A stretch of 64,000 bases of DNA from Emcibacter sp. GTDB lineage: Bacteria > Pseudomonadota > Alphaproteobacteria > Sphingomonadales > Emcibacteraceae. The stretch is taken from the NCBI RefSeq assembly GCF_963675455.1, contig NZ_OY776217.1:1156001-1220000 (forward strand), given 5' to 3'. Positions within the stretch are counted from its first letter, which is position 1. Each line of letters begins with the position of its first letter. Shown in pieces: positions 42,435 to 51,193 of the stretch. Position numbers and translations under genes: made by a program. Below the pieces are notes generated by a model. The model was not told the DNA's origin and did not search any database. It saw only the letters and a program-made list of their open reading frames with translations.

Positions 42435-42510
42435 GGGGTTTATTTCTTTTCTTGTTTCCCCCAACGGGGACAAGTAAAGTAGCGCGAGATTTTTACAGAG
42501 GACCCGAATT

Positions 42511-43719
42511 TTGCTGAATTCCCGCCTGAAGGCCCTGCCGGACTATCCCTTTCCCCGCATGCGGGCGTTGCTCAGTGATATTGCCCCCGGTGATCCGTCA
42601 GGATTGAATATGTCCGTAGGCGAACCCCAGCACGCGGTGCCGGATTTTGTCGCCGATATTCTGGACCGGGAACGGGCGGCCTATCACAAATATCCACCGG
42701 TTGCCGGGACCGAAGACTGGCAGGAGGCGGTGGCAGGCTGGCTGGAGCGCAGATTTTCCATTGCCCCGGGTCATCTCGGCGGCGACCATCTGGTGCCTCT
42801 GTCCGGCAGCCGGGAAGGACTGTTTTCAATTGGTTTTGTGACCATTGATCGCCGCAAGGACGGCCAGGTGCCGCTGGTGCTGATGCCAAATCCCTTTTAT
42901 CAGCCCTATGCCGGGGCAGCGATCGGGGCCAATGCCGAACCTTATTATGTGAATGCTGAGGCGGACAACGGTTTTCTGCCGGATTATGAAAGCCTGCCGG
43001 AACAGGTGCTGCGGCGGACGGCGCTCTGTTTTATCTGCAACCCGGCCAACCCCCAGGGCAGCCTGGCCTCGCTCGATTATCTGAAAAAAGCAATCCGGCT
43101 GGCCCGGAAATACGACTTTGTTGTTGTGGGCGATGAATGTTATTCGGAAATTTATGATGCCGAAGTGCCGGCCGGGATTCTGCAGGCCTGTATGGAACTG
43201 GTCGCGGAGGGTGAGGGTGATAAAGACAATCCTTTCCACAATGTGGTCTGTTTTAATTCGTTGTCGAAACGATCAAATCTGGCCGGCCTGAGGTCGGCCT
43301 TTATGGCCGGTGACCCGGTCATTGCCGGTGAATTCCGGCGACTGCGGAATTACGGCGGATCACCCTTGCCGTTGCCGGTTTATGCGGCGTCTGCTGCGGC
43401 CTGGCGGGACGAAAAACATGTGATTGAAAACCGCACACTTTACCGGCGCAAGTTCGACCTGGCGGAAAAATACCTGGCGGGCCGGTTTGATTTTAGCCGG
43501 CCGGCCGGTGGCTTCTGCCTGTGGCTCAATGTAGGGGACGGGGAGCAGGCAACAAGAAGGCTGTGGCAAGAAGCCGGAATCAGGGTCCTGCCCGGGGCCT
43601 ATCTGGCACGGCCGGGGCAAAATGGGGTCAATCCCGGGAGCGGTTATATCCGTCTGGTGCTGGTGCACGGGGAAGACCTGCTGGAACCCGCTCTGGCCAA
43701 AATTGCCACAATTTTATAG
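42511..43719 (+). CDS. PLP-dependent aminotransferase, class I/II (possible N-succinyl-diaminopimelate aminotransferase)
   Basis: 402 residues from a TTG at 42511. It has fold-type I landmarks: 'LSGSREGLF', 'NPFYQPYAGAAI', 'CNPANPQGSLASLDYL', 'DECYSEIYD' and the PLP-lysine in 'FNSLSKRSNLAGLRSAF'. The subgroup between ammonium transporters and ftsK in alphaproteobacteria is often annotated as DapC-like, acting in lysine/diaminopimelate synthesis. The exact amino-donor pair cannot be confirmed from sequence. Confidence 0.85.
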   Translation: MLNSRLKALPDYPFPRMRALLSDIAPGDPSGLNMSVGEPQHAVPDFVADILDRERAAYHKYPPVAGTEDWQEAVAGWLERRFSIAPGHLGGDHLVPLSGSREGLFSIGFVTIDRRKDGQVPLVLMPNPFYQPYAGAAIGANAEPYYVNAEADNGFLPDYESLPEQVLRRTALCFICNPANPQGSLASLDYLKKAIRLARKYDFVVVGDECYSEIYDAEVPAGILQACMELVAEGEGDKDNPFHNVVCFNSLSKRSNLAGLRSAFMAGDPVIAGEFRRLRNYGGSPLPLPVYAASAAAWRDEKHVIENRTLYRRKFDLAEKYLAGRFDFSRPAGGFCLWLNVGDGEQATRRLWQEAGIRVLPGAYLARPGQNGVNPGSGYIRLVLVHGEDLLEPALAKIATIL

Positions 43720-43790
43720 AACAGTAATTTTTGTAAAACCCATAAGATGTAATATATTGAAGTACCGGCAATTGATTTTAGGATTATTTT

Positions 43791-46202
43791 TTGACTAACA
43801 GACGGAAAAATATAAAGAAATCGGCAAAAAAGGCCCTGCTTCCCGAAGCGGTGACGGAGTTCCTGAAAAAAGCTTTGATCCGCAGTTGGGGGGCCGTGCT
43901 GGTCCTTGTGGCCCTGGCGGCCTATGCATCTTTTGTCAGCTATGACATTCATGACCCCAGCTGGAATAACGAGGTTGTGGGAGGGGTTGGCAACTGGCTC
44001 GGCGCACCGGGCGCTTATGTGGCGGACCTGCTGATCCAGTCGCTTGGTCTGGGCGCTGTCGTGCTGGTTTTTCCGTTTCTGACCTGGGGCTGGCGGGTGA
44101 TTTCCCTGCAGGGACTGCCGTTTATGTTCCGTCATCTTCTGCTTTTGCCAGTGGTTGTGCTTCTGGCATCGCTGGCCAGCTCGCTTTTTCCGGCCAACTC
44201 CCATTGGCCCCTGACTACAGGGATGGGCGGCATTCTCGGGGACCTGCTGAAAGATAATCTGATGTCCGTCTGGGCCATGACGGGGGTAGAGGCCTATCCT
44301 GTTCTCATGGGACTTGTAGCCCTGGGCCTGATGCTTCTCTGCCTTTTGTATGTGCTTGGCCTGGAACGGGAAGAATGGCGCGCCATTGGCCGCTTCCTGG
44401 TCAAAAGCACACTCCGGGGGGCAGCTGGAATCGGGTCCGGTATGCGGTGGGTTGCCGCACAGCTGCGCCGTGAGCCGGTCGAGAGCGGCAATGTCATCGA
44501 CGTCAGCGGTAAAAAGAAAAAGGCCCGCAAAGAGCCGGTGATCCAGAAAACGGCGGAACCTGTTGAGCAGAAGTCGATACCGGTTGTGGATACGCCAAAA
44601 CCGAGGGAAGCCAGAAGCCGACGGGAAGAAAAAGAAAAACAGCCGATGCTGGATATTATTGGTGACGGGGAATTCGCCCTGCCGCCGCTCAGCCTGCTCA
44701 GCAAGGCCCAGCCACTGGGTAAGGATGAAAAACTTTCCCGGGAGGCGCTTGAACAGAATGCAAGAATGCTGGAATCGGTGCTGGATGATTTCGGTGTGCA
44801 GGGGGAAATTACCCAGGTCCGGCCCGGTCCGGTGGTCACCCTCTACGAGCTTGAACCTTCTCCGGGGACCAAATCCTCCCGGGTGATCAATCTGGCCGAT
44901 GACATCGCCCGCAGCATGAGCGCCATATCCGCCCGTGTGGCGGTGGTGCCGGGCAAGAACGCTATCGGTATTGAACTGCCCAACAGCAAGCGGGAGATCG
45001 TTGCGCTCAGGGAACTGCTGACCAGTCCGGCCTATGAGGACAGCAAGGCCAAACTGCCGTTGACATTGGGCAAGGATATCGGCGGCGAGCCGATTATTGC
45101 GGATCTGGCGGCGATGCCGCATCTTCTGGTGGCCGGGACCACAGGGTCCGGGAAATCAGTGGCCATCAATGTGATGATCCTGTCGCTGCTCTATAAACTG
45201 ACGCCGGAACAGTGCCGTCTGATCATGATCGATCCGAAAATGCTGGAATTGTCGGTCTATGACAATATTCCCCATCTGCTGACCCCGGTGGTGACGGATC
45301 CGAAAAAAGCCGTTGTCGCACTGAAATGGGCGGTGCAGGAAATGGATCATCGCTACCAGAATATCGCCAAGCTGCAGGTGCGCAACATCAGTGCCTATAA
45401 CCAGCGCCTGGAACAGGCCCGCAAGAAGGGGGAGGATATCGTGCGCCGTGTGCAGACCGGTTTCAACCCGGAAAGTGGCGAACCTGTCTATGAGGAAGAG
45501 CATCTGGACCTGACCCCGCTGCCGATGATTGTCATTGTGGTTGACGAGATGGCCGACCTGATGCTGGTGGCGGGCAAGGATATCGAGGTGCTGATCCAGC
45601 GTCTGGCCCAGAAAGCCAGGGCGGCGGGCATTCACCTGATCATGGCAACCCAGCGTCCGTCGGTGGATGTGATCACCGGCACCATCAAGGCCAACCTGGC
45701 CACCCGTATCAGTTTCCAGGTGACCTCGAAAATCGACAGCCGCACCATTCTTGGTGAGCAGGGGGCGGAACAGCTTCTGGGCATGGGCGACATGCTCTAT
45801 ATGGCCGGCGGCGGGCGGATTACCCGTGTGCACGGTCCCTTTGTCAGGGACGAGGAAGTGGAACGTGTGGCTGATGAACTGCGCAAGCAGGGCTGGCCGG
45901 ACTATTTGGAGAATATCACCGAAGAGCCGGACGAGGGCTATGATAACACCTTCCTGCAGCATGCGGTCAGTGATGGTAATGGCGGTAAATCCGGCAGCGG
46001 CGACGATCTGTATGACCAGGCCGTGGCGATTGTTGCCCGGGACGGCAAGGCGTCGACCAGTTATGTGCAGCGGCAGCTTCAGATCGGCTACAACAGGGCT
46101 GCCAATATCATTGACCGGATGGAACGGGAAGGGGTGGTCAGCGCCGCCAACCATGTTGGCAAGCGCGAGGTGCTGATCCAGGATCACAGCGGCGGAAACT
46201 GA
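43791..46202 (+). CDS. ftsK: DNA translocase FtsK
   Basis: 803 residues from a TTG at 43791. Four N-terminal membrane segments (about 25-200) anchor it at the septum, followed by a charged linker. The motor domain has Walker A 'GTTGSGKS' near residue 450, Walker B 'MIVIVVDEMADLM', and 'IHLIMATQRPSVDVITG'. The C-terminal gamma winged helix ('DQAVAIVARDGKASTSYVQRQLQIGYNRAANIIDRME' in part) reads orientation sequences. It pumps chromosome ends across the division site and activates XerCD. The linker is short compared with E. coli. Confidence 0.96.
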   Translation: MTNRRKNIKKSAKKALLPEAVTEFLKKALIRSWGAVLVLVALAAYASFVSYDIHDPSWNNEVVGGVGNWLGAPGAYVADLLIQSLGLGAVVLVFPFLTWGWRVISLQGLPFMFRHLLLLPVVVLLASLASSLFPANSHWPLTTGMGGILGDLLKDNLMSVWAMTGVEAYPVLMGLVALGLMLLCLLYVLGLEREEWRAIGRFLVKSTLRGAAGIGSGMRWVAAQLRREPVESGNVIDVSGKKKKARKEPVIQKTAEPVEQKSIPVVDTPKPREARSRREEKEKQPMLDIIGDGEFALPPLSLLSKAQPLGKDEKLSREALEQNARMLESVLDDFGVQGEITQVRPGPVVTLYELEPSPGTKSSRVINLADDIARSMSAISARVAVVPGKNAIGIELPNSKREIVALRELLTSPAYEDSKAKLPLTLGKDIGGEPIIADLAAMPHLLVAGTTGSGKSVAINVMILSLLYKLTPEQCRLIMIDPKMLELSVYDNIPHLLTPVVTDPKKAVVALKWAVQEMDHRYQNIAKLQVRNISAYNQRLEQARKKGEDIVRRVQTGFNPESGEPVYEEEHLDLTPLPMIVIVVDEMADLMLVAGKDIEVLIQRLAQKARAAGIHLIMATQRPSVDVITGTIKANLATRISFQVTSKIDSRTILGEQGAEQLLGMGDMLYMAGGGRITRVHGPFVRDEEVERVADELRKQGWPDYLENITEEPDEGYDNTFLQHAVSDGNGGKSGSGDDLYDQAVAIVARDGKASTSYVQRQLQIGYNRAANIIDRMEREGVVSAANHVGKREVLIQDHSGGN

Positions 46203-46265
46203 TGCCATATTTTAATCCCAAAGCCATGCTAGCGTGTGATCGTGCGGGAGTTTTAAGGAAAGAAT

Positions 46266-46961
46266 ATGAATAAACTTCTCTTGATGACTTTCCTGGCCAT
46301 TAGCGGGTTTTTCCTTGCTGCTCCGGCTGCTCTGGCGGTTGAGCGGGCAGCCCAGGCAGAGGTGACGACGGTGGAGCCGGCACCAAGTCTGGTGACCGGC
46401 GAAGACAGGACGCAGGTCATTGCCCGGATTGAAGAAAGCCTCAATACAATCAAGAGCCTGACCGCACAGTTTATCCAGCGGGCGCCCGATGGCGCGGTAT
46501 CGGAAGGCACCGTTTTTCTGGAACGTCCGGGCAAGCTCCGGTTTGATTATGAAGACGACTTGCCTTTCCTCATTGTCAGTGACGGAACGATGCTGAGCTT
46601 TGTGGATTATGAGGTGGACCAGGTCACCCGCTGGCCGATCAGCAAGACGCCGCTTGGTATTCTTGTGGATGAAACGGTCAGCCTGTCAGGCAAGATCGAA
46701 GTCCCTGAAATCATCCGTTTTGCCGGCCTGCTCAAGGTGCCGGTGGTTGACAAGGAGCGCGATGAGCAGGGTTATATCACTCTGATTTTTGAAGAATCCA
46801 CCATGGAACTCAGGGCCTGGGAGGTCATGGATGCCCAGGGGTACCTGACCCGCGTCGCACTGGTCAATCCGCAATATAATGTGGATATTGACAAGAAGCG
46901 GTTTACCTTCAAGGATCCCCGCCCGGTCAGCAAAAGGCCGTTTCAGGGACCACGAAGATAG
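46266..46961 (+). CDS. lolA: Outer-membrane lipoprotein carrier protein LolA
   Basis: 231 residues with a cleavable signal peptide ending near 'APAALAVERAA', so the mature protein is periplasmic. 'SLTAQFIQRAPDGAVSEGTVFLERPGKLRFDYE' and the final strands 'RVALVNPQYNVDIDKKRFTFKDPRP' match the LolA fold, which ferries lipoproteins from LolCDE to the outer membrane. It follows ftsK by 63 bp, a conserved order. A candidate small RNA lies downstream. Confidence 0.93.
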   Translation: MNKLLLMTFLAISGFFLAAPAALAVERAAQAEVTTVEPAPSLVTGEDRTQVIARIEESLNTIKSLTAQFIQRAPDGAVSEGTVFLERPGKLRFDYEDDLPFLIVSDGTMLSFVDYEVDQVTRWPISKTPLGILVDETVSLSGKIEVPEIIRFAGLLKVPVVDKERDEQGYITLIFEESTMELRAWEVMDAQGYLTRVALVNPQYNVDIDKKRFTFKDPRPVSKRPFQGPRR

Positions 46962-47061
46962 CCTAAAGCACATTATTTAGGTGTAAAAAACCTTTACAAT
47001 ACAATATGTTGTAAAAAATATTTCAAGGTGCTCTTGAAAGTAGGTATTATTCAATTATCTC

Positions 47062-47207
47062 TAATATGCGAGCCGGGGTTGCTCATATGATCTACACTTC
47101 CTCAGATTATCCAGTTCCCCGGTTAGCCGGCAAGAGGTTCCCTCCCCCTCCCTCTTGCCAAGCATAGCGTAGACTGCCCGGTCAGATTTATCTGGCCGGG
47201 TTTTTTT
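47062..47207 (+). ncRNA. Candidate small RNA with a C-rich hairpin loop
   Basis: The region has three stem-forming parts. CCGGGG (47073-47078) can pair with CCCCGG (47117-47122). GGCAAGAGG (47129-47137) pairs perfectly with CCTCTTGCC (47151-47159) around the loop TTCCCTCCCCCTC, which could pair with Shine-Dalgarno sequences. CCCGGTCAG (47177-47185) pairs with CTGGCCGGG (47192-47200), one G-U, followed by seven T, a clear rho-independent terminator. C-rich exposed loops are typical of several alphaproteobacterial sRNA families. The 5' end and promoter are not resolved; the alternative is a long lolA 3' UTR. Confidence 0.55.
47177..47207 (+). terminator. Strong rho-independent terminator
   Basis: A 9-bp stem (CCCGGTCAG with CTGGCCGGG, one G-U pair), a 6-nt loop and a T7 tail. 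It ends the candidate small RNA and possibly also the lolA transcript. Confidence 0.88.
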
Positions 47208-47282
47208 CTACTCAATTCTTGTTAAATCTCTCCGGGCGGACTAGTAATGAGGACAATTTAGAGTGGCTGAGGTATTACCGGT

Positions 47283-47858
47283 ATGGATGATGAGAATATT
47301 GATATTGAGGATTATCCCACGCTGTTGCAGGTTGGGCGGTTTGCCCGCCTGATTCCCCATACCAACTGGTTTCGGAATGTGGGGGAACCCCTCAGTCCCG
47401 CAATCAGACAAAAGGCCCGGGCCTATCTTGATGCGCTTGGTTTTCCCGGTGCTGACATCGCCCAGATACTTGACTGGGATGAGGCGGCGGCGACCATGGA
47501 AACCAACGACTGGAACAGCCCCTGGTGGGAAGCCGAGGAACAGCTTCTGGCCGGACTGGCCATGTCTGCCCAGGAAATGCTTGATCCTGACGCCTTGAGA
47601 GTGGCGCTTACCCATGTGAATACCCAGGCCTCCGAATATATCACCGAGGCACTTCTGACCACGGCGGACTTGTGGGGAATCCATGACGACGAACTGATCC
47701 GCGCGGCCGCGGGAACGGCTATTCACAGCTGTTATCAGGCGGCCCTGATGATTGCCGCCGGGGAAGAGGAAGATCACCCCTTTGCCCTCAAATTCCAGCT
47801 TTTTGAAGAAGGCTGGTGGCCATTGGGGGTGGTCGGCAACACCTTTAATATTTTCTGA
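47283..47858 (+). CDS. Conserved protein of unknown function
   Basis: 191 residues, acidic, no signal peptide and no membrane segment. Trp- and aromatic-rich stretches stand out ('NDWNSPWWEAEEQLL', 'LFEEGWWPLGVVGNTFNIF'), with predicted helices through residues 60-165. I do not recognise a domain. Its place next to xthA resembles the order in related alphaproteobacteria, suggesting it is real and conserved. It is 47 bp upstream of xthA and may be co-transcribed. The start has only a weak ribosome-binding site. Confidence 0.7.
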   Translation: MDDENIDIEDYPTLLQVGRFARLIPHTNWFRNVGEPLSPAIRQKARAYLDALGFPGADIAQILDWDEAAATMETNDWNSPWWEAEEQLLAGLAMSAQEMLDPDALRVALTHVNTQASEYITEALLTTADLWGIHDDELIRAAAGTAIHSCYQAALMIAAGEEEDHPFALKFQLFEEGWWPLGVVGNTFNIF

Positions 47859-47905
47859 CACTAAATATATATATTAAAGAGAATTCAGGCGAAAAAGGGT
47901 ATTTT

Positions 47906-48703
47906 ATGAAAACAGTTAGACTGGCGACCTGGAATATAAACAGTGTCCGGACCAGGCTGGATATTGTCGACCAGTTTATCAACGAAGCCTCCCCGGATAT
48001 TATCTGTTTCCAGGAAACCAAGGTCCAGGACCATATGTTTCCGCTGAAATTCTTTACCGAGCGGGGTTATGAACATGCGGCCCTGGCGGGACAGAAGAGT
48101 TATCACGGGGTCGCAACTTTTTCCCGCACCCCCTTTGAGAACAAGGGGCGTATTGACTGGTGCGGCAAGGGTGACGCCCGTCATGTGGAGGTCGTCTTGC
48201 CCGGCGGAGTAGCGCTGCATAATTTTTATGTGCCGGCCGGCGGTGACGAACCGGATGTGGCCGTGAATGACAAGTTCGCTCACAAGCTTGATTTCCTGGA
48301 TGAAATGACCCGGTGGTCCGGGGAACTGCCCAAAGACGGCAAATATATTTTGGTCGGCGATCTGAACATTGCGCCATTGGAGCATGACGTCTGGGATCAT
48401 AAAAAGCTGCTGAAGGTGGTCAGTCATACCCCCGTTGAGGTGGAGCGCATGAAGGACCTGCAGCAAGCCCATGACTGGCAGGATGTCATGCGCCAATTTG
48501 TGCCGGAAGAGGAAAAACTCTATAGCTGGTGGTCTTACCGGGCAAAGGACTGGCGGACGGCCAACAAAGGCCGCCGTCTTGATCATGTCTGGGTCAGTCC
48601 GTCCCTGCAGCATACACCGCGCTCCATGCAGGTGATGGAAGACGCGAGGGGCTGGGAAAGGCCCTCGGACCATGCGCCGGTGCTGGTCGATTTCGAATTT
48701 TAG
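47906..48703 (+). CDS. xthA: Exodeoxyribonuclease III
   Basis: 265 residues, standard for XthA. The endonuclease/exonuclease/phosphatase fold is shown by 'LATWNINSVRTRLDIV', the metal ligand Glu in 'CFQETKVQD', 'LVGDLNIAP' and the final 'PSDHAPVLVDFEF'. It nicks at abasic sites and degrades 3' ends in base-excision repair. Confidence 0.95.
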   Translation: MKTVRLATWNINSVRTRLDIVDQFINEASPDIICFQETKVQDHMFPLKFFTERGYEHAALAGQKSYHGVATFSRTPFENKGRIDWCGKGDARHVEVVLPGGVALHNFYVPAGGDEPDVAVNDKFAHKLDFLDEMTRWSGELPKDGKYILVGDLNIAPLEHDVWDHKKLLKVVSHTPVEVERMKDLQQAHDWQDVMRQFVPEEEKLYSWWSYRAKDWRTANKGRRLDHVWVSPSLQHTPRSMQVMEDARGWERPSDHAPVLVDFEF

Positions 48704-48801
48704 AGTCAGCCTCTATTAACGGTTTGTTTACCTTTTGGTAAGCTCTTGCATGGTAAAATAGAAAAACAGGGCAGAGGCAACCCCAATCAGGTGCATTTTT
48801 A

Positions 48802-49305
48802 ATGGCAGATATGTCTAAACTCAAATACACATTTTTCAACAGGATATCCGGCGATGATATTCCCCCGGACCATCCGGTAGGGTTGTTTGCGTCGCATTGG
48901 CGGGCACTTCGCGGCGACAGGCCGATTCCCGAGAGACGTAATTTTTCACCAGCCAAGGTTCCGTTCCTTTTACCTTATGTGGTTGTTCTGGAGCTGATGG
49001 ACACGGAGGAGGGGCTGGATCTCCAGACGCGTCTGGAAGGGGAGTATATGATTTCCCTGACCGGAAAGAGCAACATGGGCCACTCCGCCAGGCATGTCAT
49101 GGAGGAGGATGGTTTTCTGGCCCGTTTGACGGAAGCTCAGGAAACCTTAGGCACCGGGGAAGTCCAATATTCGGAAATTGAAGCCCAGGATCATAAAATG
49201 AAGCCACACCGTCTGTTTCGGGGCGTCTTTCCCTTCTTGTCGAACGGGAAAAGTCTGGGGCAGGTTTTTATTGTTGTTGGCGAAAGTCACCTGAACCTTA
49301 AATAA
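48802..49305 (+). CDS. PAS_5 domain protein
   Basis: 167 residues. 'HPVGLFASHWRALRGDRPIPERRNFSPAKVPFLLPYVVVLEL' read in sections is the beginning of the PAS_5 family found almost only in alphaproteobacteria, and the domain fills the whole protein. No output domain is attached. Many members occur in multiple copies per genome; their ligands are unknown. It stands alone, convergent with folB (4 bp apart). The upstream gap holds a TTAA-rich element and a short TTACC/GGTAA inverted repeat. Confidence 0.8.
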   Translation: MADMSKLKYTFFNRISGDDIPPDHPVGLFASHWRALRGDRPIPERRNFSPAKVPFLLPYVVVLELMDTEEGLDLQTRLEGEYMISLTGKSNMGHSARHVMEEDGFLARLTEAQETLGTGEVQYSEIEAQDHKMKPHRLFRGVFPFLSNGKSLGQVFIVVGESHLNLK

Positions 49306-49309
49306 ATCC

Positions 49310-49684
49310 TCAATCTGTCCTCTGTGCCTCGATCTGATATCCAACGGAATCGCAATCCTCATAGACGTCGGTTTTTCTGCTGGAAACCTGTGCCGCAATG
49401 ACCTGCGTCTGGCCAAAGCACAGCGCGACGATATCCCGGCACAGGCTTTCCTGAAGGTTATAGTGTCGGGCTTCAATCAGTTCAGTGATGCCCGTGCGCA
49501 GGAAGTCATAGTCCAGCACTTCCTCGATATGGTCCTGCTCCGGGCAATTGGTATTCACGGTCAGGACGATATTGAAAATGATGCGTTGCGGTGCCGCGCG
49601 CTCATGATCATGGATCCCGATGGATACCAGGGTTTCGAAATTTTCCAGAATAATCTGGCGCCGGGTGACCTGATAGGAGTTCAT
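49310..49684 (-). CDS. folB: Dihydroneopterin aldolase family protein
   Basis: 124 residues resembling FolB/FolX: 'IILENFETLVSIGIHDHERAAPQRIIFNIVLTV' in sections, then 'LDYDFLRTGITELIEARHYNLQESLC' with the catalytic-type Glu in 'LQE'. FolB cleaves dihydroneopterin; FolX epimerises its triphosphate. The family cannot be split reliably by eye. It is the last gene of a three-gene pterin cluster and overlaps the upstream SDR gene by 4 bp. Confidence 0.85.
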   Translation of the reverse strand: MNSYQVTRRQIILENFETLVSIGIHDHERAAPQRIIFNIVLTVNTNCPEQDHIEEVLDYDFLRTGITELIEARHYNLQESLCRDIVALCFGQTQVIAAQVSSRKTDVYEDCDSVGYQIEAQRTD

Positions 49685-50466
49685 TCGGGTCTTCCTTTAT
49701 TCAGATATTTTTCCGCTATATTGGCCACATCCCGGTTCATGCGCAGATTTTTCTGTCCGCTGTCCAGGGGGATCACCGCCGCATTGAAAGACGGCGTTTC
49801 GATCAGGTGCCGGACGGTTCGGGCAATATCCTCCGGCGTGCAGGCGGTTTCATTCAGATTGAAATGGCGGGTCAGCTCGAAATTTTCTTCGGACTGATCG
49901 CCGCTGAGCAGGGTCAGGCCTGGTGCAACCGCATTCACCCGCACCCTCGGCGCCATCGCCATGGCAGTGGCTTCTGTGGCGCCGGCCAGGGCATATTTGC
50001 TCAGGCTGTAGGACAGGAAGTCGGGGTTCATGGCGAAGATACTGCTGTCGATAAGATTGACGATGCTGCCGCGATCGTTTTCCCCAAGGGCTTCATAAAG
50101 TGCCCGGCTCAGCTGCAACGGGGCCCGGAGGTTGACCTCCATGTGGGCCTGAAAGGACCCCGCATCAAGGGAAAACAGATTGTCATCTCTGAACAGCGAA
50201 GCATTGTTCACCAGATGGCGCAGGGGCGGGCACTCGAGTCCCCCCAGCTTGGGCACAAGATCCTGCACCTGTTGATAATCCGAGAGATCGGCCTGGATCA
50301 GGCTGGCTGATCCACCGTTTTTCAGAATATCAGCCCGGGTCTGCAGCGCGCACTCCTCCGACTGGTGATAATGCAGGTGAATATGATAGCCCGCTTTTGC
50401 CAGTGTAAGTGCGATTTGGCGGCCGATGCGTCTGGCCGCCCCGGTGACAAGAATACTGCTGTCCAT
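49681..50466 (-). CDS. SDR family pteridine/dihydromonapterin reductase-like protein
   Basis: 261 residues. The cofactor loop 'VTGAARRIGRQIALTLAKAG' has the TGxxxRxG form typical of pteridine reductases and FolM, distinct from the usual TGxxxGxG. The catalytic Tyr and Lys are intact in 'YSLSKYAL' after 'NLIDSS'. It probably reduces a dihydropterin with NADPH. Its neighbours on both sides are pterin enzymes (FolB-like and PTPS-like), which strongly supports the assignment. Confidence 0.83.
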   Translation of the reverse strand: MDSSILVTGAARRIGRQIALTLAKAGYHIHLHYHQSEECALQTRADILKNGGSASLIQADLSDYQQVQDLVPKLGGLECPPLRHLVNNASLFRDDNLFSLDAGSFQAHMEVNLRAPLQLSRALYEALGENDRGSIVNLIDSSIFAMNPDFLSYSLSKYALAGATEATAMAMAPRVRVNAVAPGLTLLSGDQSEENFELTRHFNLNETACTPEDIARTVRHLIETPSFNAAVIPLDSGQKNLRMNRDVANIAEKYLNKGRPE

Positions 50467-50549
50467 TGTGCCCTTCCGTTAGATTTACAGGAGAATAGCC
50501 TGACCTGTTACGCCAGTTCAAGCGCTATAGATTTTTCTGCAGGATGATT

Positions 50550-51086
50550 TCAGGACAGATCGTTGATCGACATGTCGGCTCGTTTCCACCAGGGACTGGC
50601 CGCTTCAGTATATCCTGTTGTGCACAGCGCCTTGTCCGGGTCGCCGTGGAAAATGACCGTATTGGTCGGCGTTTCTTCAATTTCCATCCGGTGGCAGAGT
50701 ATGCCGAGGCCCAGATCATCGAGGAAGCTGTTGATTTTGGCAAACAGGCAGGCCGCCAGGGCCTCTGTGGTGGGATCTCCCGGGGTGACCAGGAGGTGAG
50801 CCAGGTTTTCCGGCTCATTGTCCCGGAAATAGCCGATCAGGGGATCCCGGTGGGACAGATGCAGGCTGTGATCCAGATGATCGTCAATCCAGCGGTGCCA
50901 GGTCTTTTTCAGGGTTTCAAACGGTGCCATCATGTTGGCGTCGCCGTCCAGCGCGTCATTTTCGGGGCGGCTCAGATATACTTTTACGAATTCATTGTGA
51001 CCGTGGGGCACAAAACAGCGGCTGTCCTTCAGGCTGAACAGCCTGTGAGACATGGAATATCGCCGTGTAAAACAAATTTCAAACAT
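50550..51086 (-). CDS. 6-pyruvoyl-tetrahydropterin synthase / QueD family protein
   Basis: 178 residues of the T-fold PTPS family. Zn-binding His14 is in 'SMSHRL' and His28/His30 in 'CFVPHGHNEF', with Cys24 at the catalytic position. It is longer than QueD (about 120), with an insert around residues 45-75, so a different reaction is possible. It starts the cluster PTPS - pteridine reductase - FolB-like. Whether it works in tetrahydromonapterin/biopterin or queuosine synthesis is open; the neighbours favour the former. Confidence 0.8.
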   Translation of the reverse strand: MFEICFTRRYSMSHRLFSLKDSRCFVPHGHNEFVKVYLSRPENDALDGDANMMAPFETLKKTWHRWIDDHLDHSLHLSHRDPLIGYFRDNEPENLAHLLVTPGDPTTEALAACLFAKINSFLDDLGLGILCHRMEIEETPTNTVIFHGDPDKALCTTGYTEAASPWWKRADMSINDLS

Positions 51087-51193
51087 GGTGCGCCCGTTAA
51101 AAAAGGATAACTGGCGCTTGATATATCAGTGCAGGCCCAGAGTCCAGAAAAGAGTCCGTGACACCCGTGATAGCGGCTCTCTGGTCACCCCCT

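Larger units (their letters stand above)
46962..47282. other. Non-coding stretch between lolA and a conserved unknown gene
   Basis: 321 bp without a plausible protein gene. Its first part is AT-rich and includes the ACAATATGTT element near 47001. The GC-richer part (47062-47207) forms hairpins and ends in a terminator; it is listed as a candidate small RNA. The last 75 bp lead into the next gene. Confidence 0.6.

Noticed and set aside
47062..47207. 6S RNA or signal-recognition-particle RNA
   Set aside because: The segment lacks the long central bubble of 6S RNA and the GNRA-capped SRP helix; it is kept as an unnamed candidate sRNA.
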